From NCBI GenBank assembly GCA_024398815.1, contig JAKSIL010000022.1:1-45772 (forward strand): 45,772 bases of DNA. The letters run 5' to 3'. The notes beneath the pieces were generated by a model, which worked only from the letters and a program-made list of their open reading frames with translations, was not told where the DNA came from and did not search any database. Numbering within the stretch: the first letter of the stretch is position 1; each line of letters begins with the position of its first letter. This DNA comes from Fibrobacter sp. (GTDB taxonomy: Bacteria > Fibrobacterota > Fibrobacteria > Fibrobacterales > Fibrobacteraceae). The position numbers and the translations under genes were made by a program. Of this stretch, positions 31,750 through 39,724 are shown in pieces.

Positions 31750-32018
31750 CGATTCAGCAAGCCAAGCCAATCAGGTCAAAGTACATCACGCGAGTGGGTC
31801 TTTTTCAAGTTCCATAAAAAATGTATGGATCCCGTCGCCACTTCGCGGCTCCAGGATGACGCAGTACTCATTCAGTCACCTTGGAGTGAGCTCCGCAATG
31901 ATCCAAGAAAACGTCTTTGATAAGAAAACAATTGAACAACGTGATTTGTTTTCGTTCAAAGCCGTTTTCGAAGTCAACTTACTTATGGGGCACACGATAA
32001 AAAACTATATTTGGCGGC
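31750..32018. other. Intergenic region between MATE gene and dnaG, possible dispersed repeat
   Basis: About 270 bases without a supported gene. A segment at about 31826-31864 (GGATCCCGTCGCC, CTTCGCGGCTCC, AGGATGACG) resembles short imperfectly palindromic intergenic repeats scattered in many bacterial genomes. The dnaG promoter element is at the right end. Confidence 0.4.
32006..32013 (+). promoter_or_regulatory. TATATTTG element five bases before dnaG
   Basis: TATATTTG matches TAnnTTTG exactly and ends five bases before ATG 32019. No ribosome site is visible, so a leaderless dnaG transcript is likely. The -35 is unclear. Confidence 0.45.
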
Positions 32019-33929
32019 ATGCCCTTTTACCCGAACGAAGTGATTCAGCAGCTCAAGTCGCAAGCGGATATTTCGCTTGTGATTCAGCAGTTTCTGCCCC
32101 TGAAAAAGACGGGCACGAATCGCTACGCCGGTGTTTGCCCATTTCACGATGACCATTCTCCCTCCATGAGTGTCAACCCGACGCTCGGCATTTACAAGTG
32201 TTTTGCTTGCGGTGCCGGCGGCGACGTGTTCAAGTTCGTTCAGGAGCACGAAAAAATCGACTTCAACGGCGCGGTGGAATGGGTAGCAAATTTTGTAGGC
32301 TACGACTTGCCCAAGTTCAGTTCCAAGGAAAACGCGGAAGTCACCGAAGAACGTGCCATGGTAAGGAAGTTGAACGAACTCGCCTGCGAATGGTTCGAAC
32401 AGCAACTTTCCCTTTGCCCCAAAGCATTGCAATACTTGGCCAAGCGCAACATTTCCGAAGCCACTCGCAAAGAATTCCACATAGGCTACGCGCCCGACGG
32501 TCGTGAAGGCTTTATCGGCTATGCCGCAAGAAACGGTTTTTCACCCAAGGACTGCGTGAAGGCAGGCCTCGCCGTCGAAAAGCAGAACGGCGGAATTTCG
32601 GACAAGTTCCGTGACCGCCTGATGATTGCCATCCAGAATCTTTCGGGCGTCGTCGTCGCCTTCGGCGGTCGCGATTTGGCTCCCAAGCAAGAAGGATTCG
32701 AACGGCCGAAGTACATGAACAGCCCCGACACGGCACTGTACAACAAGAGCGACATTCTCTTTGGTTTAAACCACAGCCGCAACGCCATTGCAAAAGAAGG
32801 CGCAGTCATCATCGTGGAAGGCTACTTCGACTTGATTAGCCTTTACCAAGGCGGAGTGCAGAACGTGGTCGCTGCCTCGGGAACAGCTCTTACCGAAACG
32901 CACGCCAACATTCTTTCGCGATACGCAAAAACAGCCTACCTCGTATTCGACGGTGACGCCGCCGGCCAGAAGGCAACACTCCGTTCGCTGGAAATCGTTC
33001 TCCCGAAGGGAATCAATCCGAGAGTCTTTGCACTCTCGCGTCCGGACGGCACAAAAATCGACCCGGACAACTTCGTGAACGAACGCGGCGCCGACGCCTT
33101 CCGCGCAGAGCTTACCAATGCCGTAGACTGGCTTGACTATCTTGCCAGCCGCAAGAAACTGCAGAGCATCGAAGACCGCGCAGAATTCATCACCTACGCC
33201 AAATCCCTCGTCAAGAGCATCGAGAACAAAGAACTGCAAAACCTGTACGCGAACCTGATTGCGGAACGATTCGACACAAGCCGTTCGCTGAGCGGAGTCA
33301 AGAGCATCAAACCGCAAAAAAAGGTGCAAGCACAGCCTCCGCCGCCCATGCCCGACGAATTCGGCGGAGAAATGCCTCCACCACCCCAAGAGGAAGAAGT
33401 AAGCGTCCCTTGGGAAATCCTTTCGCCCATCGAAATCCGTTTTGCAAATCTCTTGGTGCACAACCCGACGCTCATGGACCGCGCCTGCGAATACTTCGAC
33501 ATGGACTTTGCCGCGAGCGGCATCCAGATTTTCGAATCCGGGCTCATAGACGAGTTCGTGAACACGATTATCGCAAGCTACATGGAATCCGGATGTTTTT
33601 CACCCCAGATGCTCTACGACCAGCTCTCGCCCACCCTGCAGCTGTTCATGGAGAACCTGCCCGACGAAAGCTGGCCGCCTCCAAAAGAAATCATTGAATT
33701 TTACGAAACCCTGATGGTGCTCACGCAGAGATCCTGCGACCGTTACAAAAAGTCCATTCCGTTGGACACGAACGAGAACATCCAGAAAAGGCTCAAGCTG
33801 AACAAGTTCACCCAAGACATGGAAAAACTGGAAGGTCTGTACAAGAACGGGACCCTTTCCATAGACTATTTGGCCGACCAGCTCATAAAGAGCAAACAGC
33901 CATTAATCCAGATATTGGGGAACATGTGA
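32019..33929 (+). CDS. dnaG: DNA primase
   Basis: 636 residues. It makes RNA primers for replication. The zinc-binding domain has C-P-F-H and C-F-A-C-G near 40-64; the TOPRIM domain has E-G-Y-F-D near residue 267 and V-F-D-G-D-A-A-G around residue 308. A linker of ~25 residues rich in Pro, with P-P-P-P-M-P and P-P-P-P-Q-E-E-E near 435-460, separates it from the C-terminal helical domain that should contact DnaB. The proline tracts are unusual. sufC follows after ~30 bases; rpsU and rpoD, common partners elsewhere, are absent. Confidence 0.95.
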   Translation: MPFYPNEVIQQLKSQADISLVIQQFLPLKKTGTNRYAGVCPFHDDHSPSMSVNPTLGIYKCFACGAGGDVFKFVQEHEKIDFNGAVEWVANFVGYDLPKFSSKENAEVTEERAMVRKLNELACEWFEQQLSLCPKALQYLAKRNISEATRKEFHIGYAPDGREGFIGYAARNGFSPKDCVKAGLAVEKQNGGISDKFRDRLMIAIQNLSGVVVAFGGRDLAPKQEGFERPKYMNSPDTALYNKSDILFGLNHSRNAIAKEGAVIIVEGYFDLISLYQGGVQNVVAASGTALTETHANILSRYAKTAYLVFDGDAAGQKATLRSLEIVLPKGINPRVFALSRPDGTKIDPDNFVNERGADAFRAELTNAVDWLDYLASRKKLQSIEDRAEFITYAKSLVKSIENKELQNLYANLIAERFDTSRSLSGVKSIKPQKKVQAQPPPPMPDEFGGEMPPPPQEEEVSVPWEILSPIEIRFANLLVHNPTLMDRACEYFDMDFAASGIQIFESGLIDEFVNTIIASYMESGCFSPQMLYDQLSPTLQLFMENLPDESWPPPKEIIEFYETLMVLTQRSCDRYKKSIPLDTNENIQKRLKLNKFTQDMEKLEGLYKNGTLSIDYLADQLIKSKQPLIQILGNM

Positions 33930-33960
33930 CACGACGGCAAAAAAGTTTAAAGAGGAAGCT

Positions 33961-34707
33961 ATGTTATCTATAAAGAATCTTAAAGCAAGCATCGAAGACG
34001 GCACCCAAATTTTGAAGGGCATCAACCTGGAAGTGAAACCGGGCGAAGTCCACGCCATCATGGGCCCGAACGGCTCGGGCAAGAGCACGCTTTCGAAAGT
34101 CATCGCCGGCCACCCCGCCTACAAGGTCGACGACGGCTCCGTTGTTCTCGACGGCAAGAACCTGCTTGAAATGGAAATCAACGAACGTGCGAATTCCGGA
34201 CTTTTCATCAGCACGCAGTACCCGACCGAAATCCCGGGCGTGAACAACGTCGAATTCCTGAAGATGGCACTGAACAGCAAGCGCGCCTACCTCGGCCTCC
34301 CGGAAATGGGCGACGAAGAATTCAAGAAGCTCTGCGAAGAAAAGATGACGCTTTTGGAAATGGACGAGCGCTACCGCGACCGCGGCGTGAACGAAGGCTA
34401 CTCCGGCGGCGAAAAGAAGCGTAACGAAATCCTCCAGATGGCAATTCTCGACCCAAAAGTCAGTTTCCTCGACGAGACCGACTCCGGCCTCGACATCGAC
34501 GCGCTCCGCATTGTAGCGAACGGCATCAACCACATCATGAGCCCGGAAAAGGCGGTGATTCTCGTGACGCATTACCAGCGCTTGCTGGACTACATCAAGC
34601 CCACCTACGTGCACGTGCTCCGTCACGGCAAGATTATCCTGAGCGGCGGCCCGGAACTCGCCTTGAAACTGGAAGAACAGGGCTACGACTGGATTGAGGA
34701 AAAGTAA
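33961..34707 (+). CDS. sufC: Fe-S cluster assembly ATPase SufC
   Basis: 248 residues, usual length. The ABC-type ATPase of the SUF scaffold. Walker A G-P-N-G-S-G-K-S-T-L is near 37-46, the signature Y-S-G-G-E-K-K-R-N-E is present, and Walker B is L-D-E-T-D-S-G-L-D-I-D, as in SufC. AGAGG precedes ATG. The stop TAA overlaps the ATG of sufD by one base, indicating coupled translation of the two partners. Confidence 0.96.
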   Translation: MLSIKNLKASIEDGTQILKGINLEVKPGEVHAIMGPNGSGKSTLSKVIAGHPAYKVDDGSVVLDGKNLLEMEINERANSGLFISTQYPTEIPGVNNVEFLKMALNSKRAYLGLPEMGDEEFKKLCEEKMTLLEMDERYRDRGVNEGYSGGEKKRNEILQMAILDPKVSFLDETDSGLDIDALRIVANGINHIMSPEKAVILVTHYQRLLDYIKPTYVHVLRHGKIILSGGPELALKLEEQGYDWIEEK

Positions 34708-35690
34708 TGGACGCCATCACTCGAATTCAACAGCTGGGCATGCCTCGCCGCAATAACGAATTGTGGACGTTCTTCCCCGTGGCAAAAATTCCGGCGCAGG
34801 AATACGCATGCGCATGCGACGACAGCGAATTTTCGGACTTGATTGAAAAGGAAACGGATTTTGCAGCCCTCCTCCCGATTGCCAAGGGTGCAAAGCCCAT
34901 GGTGCAAAACATCGCCGACGGCGCAAGCGAAATGGCGATGCTCAAGTGCAACAACGACTTCGGCCACACGGTATTGAACATCGGCAAGGGCGCCAAGGCT
35001 AGCCTCGAAATTCTGGACAACAAGGTCGTCCACGAGATTGCCGCCGAGCGCTTCGACATAAATGTCGATGAAGGCACCGACGTGGAAATCTTTTTCGCGA
35101 ACCCCGCAAACGACGTCCCGCTACGCTTCAGGCATTTCCGCATTACGCAGGCGGCGAATTCCACGGTGCGTTTTTCGAGCATCGAGCGCGGCAACGGTAT
35201 CACCCGCGTGAGCATCGACTGCTTTTTGAAAGGCGAAGGCGCAAACTTCGAAATCCGCACTTTGAACAAATTAAACGGAACTTCGGGAAGCCACCACAGG
35301 CTGCACATCTATCACGAGGCACCGCGCACCACAAGCACGCAGTTTTCGCGCAACCTGCTCGACGGTAAATCCAACGCGAGCTACGACGGCAGCGTCATCG
35401 TTGAAGAGAACTGCACCGGTGTAAACTCCAGCCAACTGGTGAACACCATATTGCTCGGCGAAGAAAGTTCCGTGTCTGTGAAACCAATCCTGAAGATTTA
35501 CCACGACGACGTGGAATGCACCCACGGCAACACCTGCGGCGAACTGGATGCCGAACAGATGTTCTACCTGGTGAGCCGCGGAATCCCGAAAGAAACGGCC
35601 AAGAGCATGCTCATGGCGAGTTTCGCGAAGGAACTCTTCCAGGCACTCCCCGACACGCCCGCAAAGAAGCGCCTGCTGCAGCAGTTCTAA
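34707..35690 (+). CDS. sufD: SufB/SufD-family Fe-S assembly protein (SufD-like)
   Basis: 327 residues, shorter than E. coli SufD (~420). The N-terminal P-R-R-N-N-E-L-W-T-F-F and the right-handed beta-helix core lead to the C-terminal H-G-N-T-C-G-E-L-D, then F-Y-L-V-S-R-G-I. The histidine matches the SufD/SufB position important for the SufC-SufD interface. It is SufC's partner. No separate sufB lies in the window, so it could form a two-gene scaffold or pair with SufB elsewhere. Confidence 0.88.
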   Translation: MDAITRIQQLGMPRRNNELWTFFPVAKIPAQEYACACDDSEFSDLIEKETDFAALLPIAKGAKPMVQNIADGASEMAMLKCNNDFGHTVLNIGKGAKASLEILDNKVVHEIAAERFDINVDEGTDVEIFFANPANDVPLRFRHFRITQAANSTVRFSSIERGNGITRVSIDCFLKGEGANFEIRTLNKLNGTSGSHHRLHIYHEAPRTTSTQFSRNLLDGKSNASYDGSVIVEENCTGVNSSQLVNTILLGEESSVSVKPILKIYHDDVECTHGNTCGELDAEQMFYLVSRGIPKETAKSMLMASFAKELFQALPDTPAKKRLLQQF

Positions 35691-35732
35691 GTAACTCCAT
35701 CAGCGTCAACGACTTACGCGAACAAAAACGAA

Positions 35733-35763
35733 AAGAAGCGGCACCCGTTAGGGGCCGCTTCTT
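35733..35763. terminator. Bidirectional terminator between sufD and small-protein gene
   Basis: AAGAAGCGGC pairs with GCCGCTTCTT across a short loop; the minus side continues into T-rich CTTTTCGTTTTTG. It can end sufCD from the left and the small gene from the right. Confidence 0.8.
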
Positions 35764-35790
35764 GGTTCTATAGGAGGGAATGAGAAACGA

Positions 35791-35895
35791 TTAAACGATG
35801 GAGGCCATGAGGAAGAGGACCACCCCGGAGAAAGCCATAACAAAATTCACGAAGAATCTGTTGGATATTATTCTCTGATCATCTTGGTTTTTCAT
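35791..35895 (-). CDS. 34-residue single-helix membrane protein
   Basis: A small gene, ATG 35895 to TAA 35791. It begins M-K-N-Q-D-D-Q-R-I-I and then has about 19 hydrophobic residues (about 15-34), a single membrane helix reaching the C-terminus. GAAGGA lies about 8 bases before ATG, a promoter with a 20-bp palindrome lies upstream and a terminator follows, so it looks like a complete transcription unit. It resembles short regulatory membrane peptides that sit on transporters or oxidases; the target is unknown. SulP is encoded beyond it in the same direction but separately. Confidence 0.65.
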   Translation of the reverse strand: MKNQDDQRIISNRFFVNFVMAFSGVVLFLMASIV

Positions 35896-35918
35896 GACGT
35901 ATTCCTTCGTTAACAACC

Positions 35919-35949
35919 ATAATATAAATAGGAATATTCCTATTTCAAA
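35919..35949 (-). promoter_or_regulatory. Promoter with 20-bp palindromic operator of the small gene
   Basis: On the minus strand TTGAAA followed by AT-rich TATATT/TATTAT. The exact 20-bp palindrome AAATAGGAATATTCCTATTT (35926-35945) lies between the two elements, the typical place for a repressor or activator site. The transcription start would be about 20 bases before ATG. Confidence 0.55.
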
Positions 35950-36089
35950 GTAACGGAAATCACACTGCGATTTTCGTCACAAAATGTCAAAATACTTACG
36001 AAAAAACGCAGTTTTTGCAAGTTTTTCAACGCAAGCACCGCCAATTTTCGCCACTTTTTGTTCCACCCTAAACAGCGTCCCAGCACCGG
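35950..36089. other. Intergenic stretch, no gene seen
   Basis: About 140 bases between the small-protein promoter and the sulP stop. It has A/T-rich and short imperfect repeats but no convincing terminator or coding frame. Confidence 0.3.
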
Positions 36090-37988
36090 TTACTTCTGCT
36101 CGTTCTCTATTTTGCGCACGGGCTCGTCCATCATGCGTTCAGTAATAACCTCGGGAGTTCCTTCGGCGATGGCGGCATTGGATTCTTCGGGCATCCAGGG
36201 CTTGTCAAGGCTCTTTTCCCAAGAGACCGTAGGCGCCTGCACAGGTTCCGCGGAAGGGTCCACCACGGGAAGTCCCAGGATTTCTCGAGCGCGGTTCAAG
36301 GCGGCATCGATGTTACCCAGAGCGTTTTCTTCGCCAAGTTGCTTCAAGACGCCCGCGCGAGTCAAGGCCACCACAGGCTGGGCGTGAACACCGCTCAAAA
36401 GCAGTTGCGTTCCTTCGCCCTTGCAGCGCATGAGCAGGTCCTCAATCATCTGGATACCCGCGGCATCAATGCTAGAAACGCTGCGCATACGCAAAATCAG
36501 GATTTTCGGCTTGTCTGAAATACGAGCCATGGTATCCTTGAACTTGTCCACGGCACCAAAGAACAGGGAACCCGCCAACTCGTAGACCACCACGCCCTTG
36601 GGCACCTGGCGGCTCAATTCGTTGTGGGCAGCTTCTTCGTCATCTTCCTTGAGGGCCGAGGTGACTGTCTGCATTTCAGAGACATCGCTCATGCGCTTGA
36701 TAAACAGCACTGCCGCCAAAAGGACGCCCACTTCAATCGCCACGGTAAGGTCGATAATCACGGTAAGGAAGAAGGCCACGAGCATCACGGTAACGTCGCT
36801 CTTGGGAGCCTTGAACATCTTGATGACGGTACGGTAGCCGCACATGTTGAACGCCACCTGGAAAAGCACAGCGGCAAGGGCAGCCATGGGAATCATTTCG
36901 GCGTACTTGCCAAGGACGAGCATGATTAAAAGAAGAACAACAGCATGCACCAAGCCCGAAATAGGGCTCACGGCACCGTTACGGATGTTCGTCGCCGTAC
37001 GAGCGATGGCTCCCGTAGCAGGAATGCCTCCAAAAATCGGGCTCAAGATGTTCGCGATACCCTGACCGAAGAGTTCCGTATTGGAACGGTGCTTGGTACT
37101 GGTCATACCATCGGCCACCACGGCCGAAAGCAGCGATTCGATGGCACCGAGCATGGCGATGGTCAAAGCCGGCTGGAACACCTTCTGCATCATCTCCAAA
37201 CTTATATTAGGCAGGTGGGGCATAGGAAAACCGCTAGGAATGTGGTTTTTCATGCCAATCGTCACAACACCGTGAACAGTATCCCATCCAAGGACCTTGA
37301 CCAGGACCGTCGCCACAATAATGGCCACCAGGGAACCCGGAATCTTGGTGGTAATCTTGGGCCACACGATGCAAACCGCCAAGGCGACAACACCCACGAT
37401 CACGGAAAACGGGTTCAAAGTACCGAAGGATGTGGCGTACAGCTTGATTTTGCCCACGGCGTCGGCAGGGTCGGCCCCCGAGAAAGTCAAGCCGAAAAAG
37501 TTGGGCACCTGCCCCAAGGCGATGATGATGGCGATACCCGCCGTAAAGCCCACCGTGACGGGGTACGGAATGAACTTGATGATGGCTCCGAACTTCGCCA
37601 AGCCGAAAATGACAAGGAAAATACCCGCTAAAAGCGTCGCAGAAGCGAGGCCGTCGTAACCGTACTGACTCACGATGCCGTAGACAATAACAATGAAGGC
37701 GCCAGTCGGACCGCCAATCTGGAAGCGGGAGCCGCCCAACAGCGAAATGGCAAAACCAGCGATGATGGCAGTATAAAGTCCCTGTTCCGGGCCAACACCG
37801 GAGGCGATGGCAAAGGCGATAGCCAAGGGCAGCGCCAAAATGCCCACAATAACACCGCTCATCAAGTCGCTGGTGAAATCCTTGCGCGAATAGCCGCGCT
37901 TAAGGCCACGGGCAAGTTCCGGGGTAATCGTTGCAACAACGCCAGTCAAGTAACTCTTGACGGAATCCTTGGCGTGAATACTGGTCAT
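36090..37988 (-). CDS. SulP-family anion transporter with STAS domain
   Basis: 632 residues. About 10-14 membrane helices through residue ~440, with the sulfate-transporter signature around G-A-F-I-V-I-V and G-F-A-I-S-L-L-G, then a cytoplasmic STAS domain (about 450-560: L-A-G-S-L-F-F-G, L-R-M-R-S-V-S-S-I-D-A-A-G). The C-terminal tail of ~60 residues is acidic. It likely imports sulfate or bicarbonate; many bacterial SulP proteins carry bicarbonate, so the name sulfate permease is not certain. AGGAG before ATG. Promoter TTAACG, 17 bases, TAAATTTG. The upstream neighbours include a TusA-like protein. Confidence 0.88.
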   Translation of the reverse strand: MTSIHAKDSVKSYLTGVVATITPELARGLKRGYSRKDFTSDLMSGVIVGILALPLAIAFAIASGVGPEQGLYTAIIAGFAISLLGGSRFQIGGPTGAFIVIVYGIVSQYGYDGLASATLLAGIFLVIFGLAKFGAIIKFIPYPVTVGFTAGIAIIIALGQVPNFFGLTFSGADPADAVGKIKLYATSFGTLNPFSVIVGVVALAVCIVWPKITTKIPGSLVAIIVATVLVKVLGWDTVHGVVTIGMKNHIPSGFPMPHLPNISLEMMQKVFQPALTIAMLGAIESLLSAVVADGMTSTKHRSNTELFGQGIANILSPIFGGIPATGAIARTATNIRNGAVSPISGLVHAVVLLLIMLVLGKYAEMIPMAALAAVLFQVAFNMCGYRTVIKMFKAPKSDVTVMLVAFFLTVIIDLTVAIEVGVLLAAVLFIKRMSDVSEMQTVTSALKEDDEEAAHNELSRQVPKGVVVYELAGSLFFGAVDKFKDTMARISDKPKILILRMRSVSSIDAAGIQMIEDLLMRCKGEGTQLLLSGVHAQPVVALTRAGVLKQLGEENALGNIDAALNRAREILGLPVVDPSAEPVQAPTVSWEKSLDKPWMPEESNAAIAEGTPEVITERMMDEPVRKIENEQK

Positions 37989-38015
37989 CTAGGCACTCCT
38001 CCATAAAGGCGCGCC

Positions 38016-38046
38016 CAAATTTAGAAAAGTTTACAATTTCCGTTAA
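38016..38046 (-). promoter_or_regulatory. sulP promoter
   Basis: TTAACG (plus 38041-38046), 17 bases, TAAATTTG (plus 38016-38023) on the minus strand, then a ~25-base leader ending in GGAGGAGTG. The element fits TAnnTTTG. Confidence 0.55.
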
Positions 38047-38061
38047 GGGGGTGAAATAAAA

Positions 38062-38397
38062 TTATAACAAGCCCTTCTTTGCGGAGCGCATCAGGTTCCT
38101 CACCTGCTTCTTGTCGAGCTGCGGAACGTCGGCATCGCGTTCGCTGCGGCTCTTGGGAGCGCATTCTTCGCAGAGATGCTTGATAACTGTACCGAAACTC
38201 GCGGCACCGTTGCCCATGTCAGTCTGACGGGAGCGGTACGAACGGAGCAAGGCTTCCTTGTGGCATTTGTCGCAAACACCCATCTTGGGGGCGGCAGGTT
38301 CTCTACGCTTATCCTTTTTGTTCTTTTCGTCGTCCATGGCCCATGCACGGGCGCTGGCGGCATTTTTCGAAGCGAAATGATCATCAAACAAGCTCAT
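38062..38397 (-). CDS. Small zinc-ribbon-like protein
   Basis: 111 residues, very charged. C-D-K-C (about 42-45) and C-E-E-C (about 75-78) are spaced as for one zinc ion. The rest is Lys/Arg-rich with many Ser, with no membrane or signal segment, so a cytoplasmic nucleic-acid- or protein-binding role is plausible. AAGGAG precedes ATG. It lies 14 bases after the SGNH-like gene. No family recognised. Confidence 0.65.
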   Translation of the reverse strand: MSLFDDHFASKNAASARAWAMDDEKNKKDKRREPAAPKMGVCDKCHKEALLRSYRSRQTDMGNGAASFGTVIKHLCEECAPKSRSERDADVPQLDKKQVRNLMRSAKKGLL

Positions 38398-38411
38398 AAA
38401 TACTCCTTATC

Positions 38412-38996
38412 TTATTTTAATACCTTTAATATACAATCTTGCATGAACAAAGACAGCAACGTCAAGTACAAAGATGTGGGTTTTGCGTCGTCCGAGAACA
38501 GACTACGGGCAAATTTACCCCTTTCCAGTTGTTTTTTCTTGAATACTTCCACATGGGCATCAAAGTCGTCCACATGGATACGGTCAGCGGACATGCCGGC
38601 AAATCCACGGATCGACTCGTTCAGCACGTCCACCTGGTCCGGCACGGCAGGCAAAAGATCCCTTGGCACCGTTATCAAGTGAATCTCGGAAACGGTCTTG
38701 TTCAGGATTTCATCGACCAGCTTACCGTAGGTTTCGGCCACCTGGCGGCCATCACCACGGGCAATGAGCATTTCGCCGTACCCAAGCCCAAAGACGGTGC
38801 GACCCGCACGCTTTCCGATGATATCGGAGGAGGCTCGCGCCATGAGCTGCCCCATGGAAGTAAGGCAGGGGGCGTTCAAGGAAAACTGCATAGGACGGTT
38901 CGGCCTTACGCAAAGAAGCATTTCGGAACAACGCACGGCAGCCTCGCCATGCTCGCCAAAAAGTTCGTCGCCAATGATCAGTATCCTGTTTTCCAT
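38412..38996 (-). CDS. SGNH/GDSL-hydrolase-like protein, serine replaced
   Basis: 194 residues with no signal peptide. It starts I-L-I-I-G-D-E-L, similar to G-D-S-L of SGNH hydrolases but with Glu where the nucleophilic Ser should be, then G-L-G-Y-G-E in the position of the second block and H-V-D-D-F-D-A-H near residue 145 in place of D-x-x-H. If this reading is right it keeps the fold but not the usual chemistry. Similarity is weak. It follows the TusA-domain gene by 9 bases and precedes the zinc-ribbon gene by 14. Confidence 0.5.
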   Translation of the reverse strand: MENRILIIGDELFGEHGEAAVRCSEMLLCVRPNRPMQFSLNAPCLTSMGQLMARASSDIIGKRAGRTVFGLGYGEMLIARGDGRQVAETYGKLVDEILNKTVSEIHLITVPRDLLPAVPDQVDVLNESIRGFAGMSADRIHVDDFDAHVEVFKKKQLERGKFARSLFSDDAKPTSLYLTLLSLFMQDCILKVLK

Positions 38997-39005
38997 GTCA
39001 ATAAT

Positions 39006-39542
39006 CTACTCTTTATTGAAGTGTTTGACTACCTGCAATCGCCAATATTCCTGTTTTTTTTCACGGGAAACGACCTCGTGACCATCGGCGACCAAGGCTC
39101 CAGGAACGTTTTCTATAGGAGAGCCTTCGTCGAGCAAGATATTCAAAGTCTTGTTCGCCGGATAGCCCGCCATGACAAGCCTTGCGCGGACTGCGTTCAA
39201 CGGGCACTGCACGCCTCTCAAGTCCAATTCGTCAACAGGCTCACGTTTCAAGGCATCCGGAAGCGGCAAGGTCTTGATTCTATCGCAAAAGTCGGCTATT
39301 TCCATGCAATAGTCCCTAGGGTTTTCAAGCCACTGCGCCACCTGGAACTGCGGGAGGCGGGCCAGGAGCACCCTTGCCAGAGCCTCGCTGGATTCCAGAA
39401 TTTCGCCCGTTGCGCGACGGAACCACTCTACACACGCATACGAAACAAGCGTTTTTAGGGCCTCGTCAAAATTAGAGAGGCCGCTATTTGCCGAAATCCA
39501 CCTTCCTATGGATGAATTTTCTTCTTTTCGCACGTTTTCCAT
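39006..39542 (-). CDS. TusA-domain sulfur-carrier protein with N-terminal extension
   Basis: 178 residues from ATG 39542 (GTG 39554 possible). The last ~75 residues are TusA-like: D-L-R-G-V-Q-C-P-L-N with the sulfur-binding Cys, then L-L-D-E-G-S-P-I-E-N-V-P and the E-Y-W-R-L-Q-V end. This form, C-P-L-N rather than C-P-E-P, is seen in TusA proteins tied to sulfur assimilation. The first ~100 residues are helical and unrecognised. It heads the leftward cluster ending with SulP, suggesting a sulfur theme; that link is inference. Confidence 0.75.
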   Translation of the reverse strand: MENVRKEENSSIGRWISANSGLSNFDEALKTLVSYACVEWFRRATGEILESSEALARVLLARLPQFQVAQWLENPRDYCMEIADFCDRIKTLPLPDALKREPVDELDLRGVQCPLNAVRARLVMAGYPANKTLNILLDEGSPIENVPGALVADGHEVVSREKKQEYWRLQVVKHFNKE

Positions 39543-39680
39543 AAGCAATTCCACTTACAATTTAATTGCAAAGTCCCCCAAAAAACAAGAAAAAAGGGCT
39601 TTTTTTTCAAAATGCCAAGTTCATCAACATTTTTTGCGTAAAAATAGTGGTTTAACGTAGCAAAGTTGGCAAATGGTTTC

Positions 39681-39688
39681 TATATTTG
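39681..39688 (+). promoter_or_regulatory. TATATTTG promoter element of the GT2 gene
   Basis: TATATTTG matches TAnnTTTG and would give a leader of about 30 bases to ATG 39725. A clear -35 at normal spacing was not found; TTAACG lies 23 bases upstream. Confidence 0.45.
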
Positions 39689-39724
39689 CGCCCAAGCATT
39701 CAAATATGCAAAGGTTTTTATAGG

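Noticed and set aside
31694..32152. Plus-strand open frame bridging the MATE and dnaG genes
   Set aside because: It overlaps both genes in another frame and has no ribosome site or family match.
38412..38996. Calling it an active GDSL esterase
   Set aside because: The Ser of G-D-S-L is replaced by Glu (G-D-E-L) and the D-x-x-H pair is not clear, so only a fold-level similarity can be claimed.
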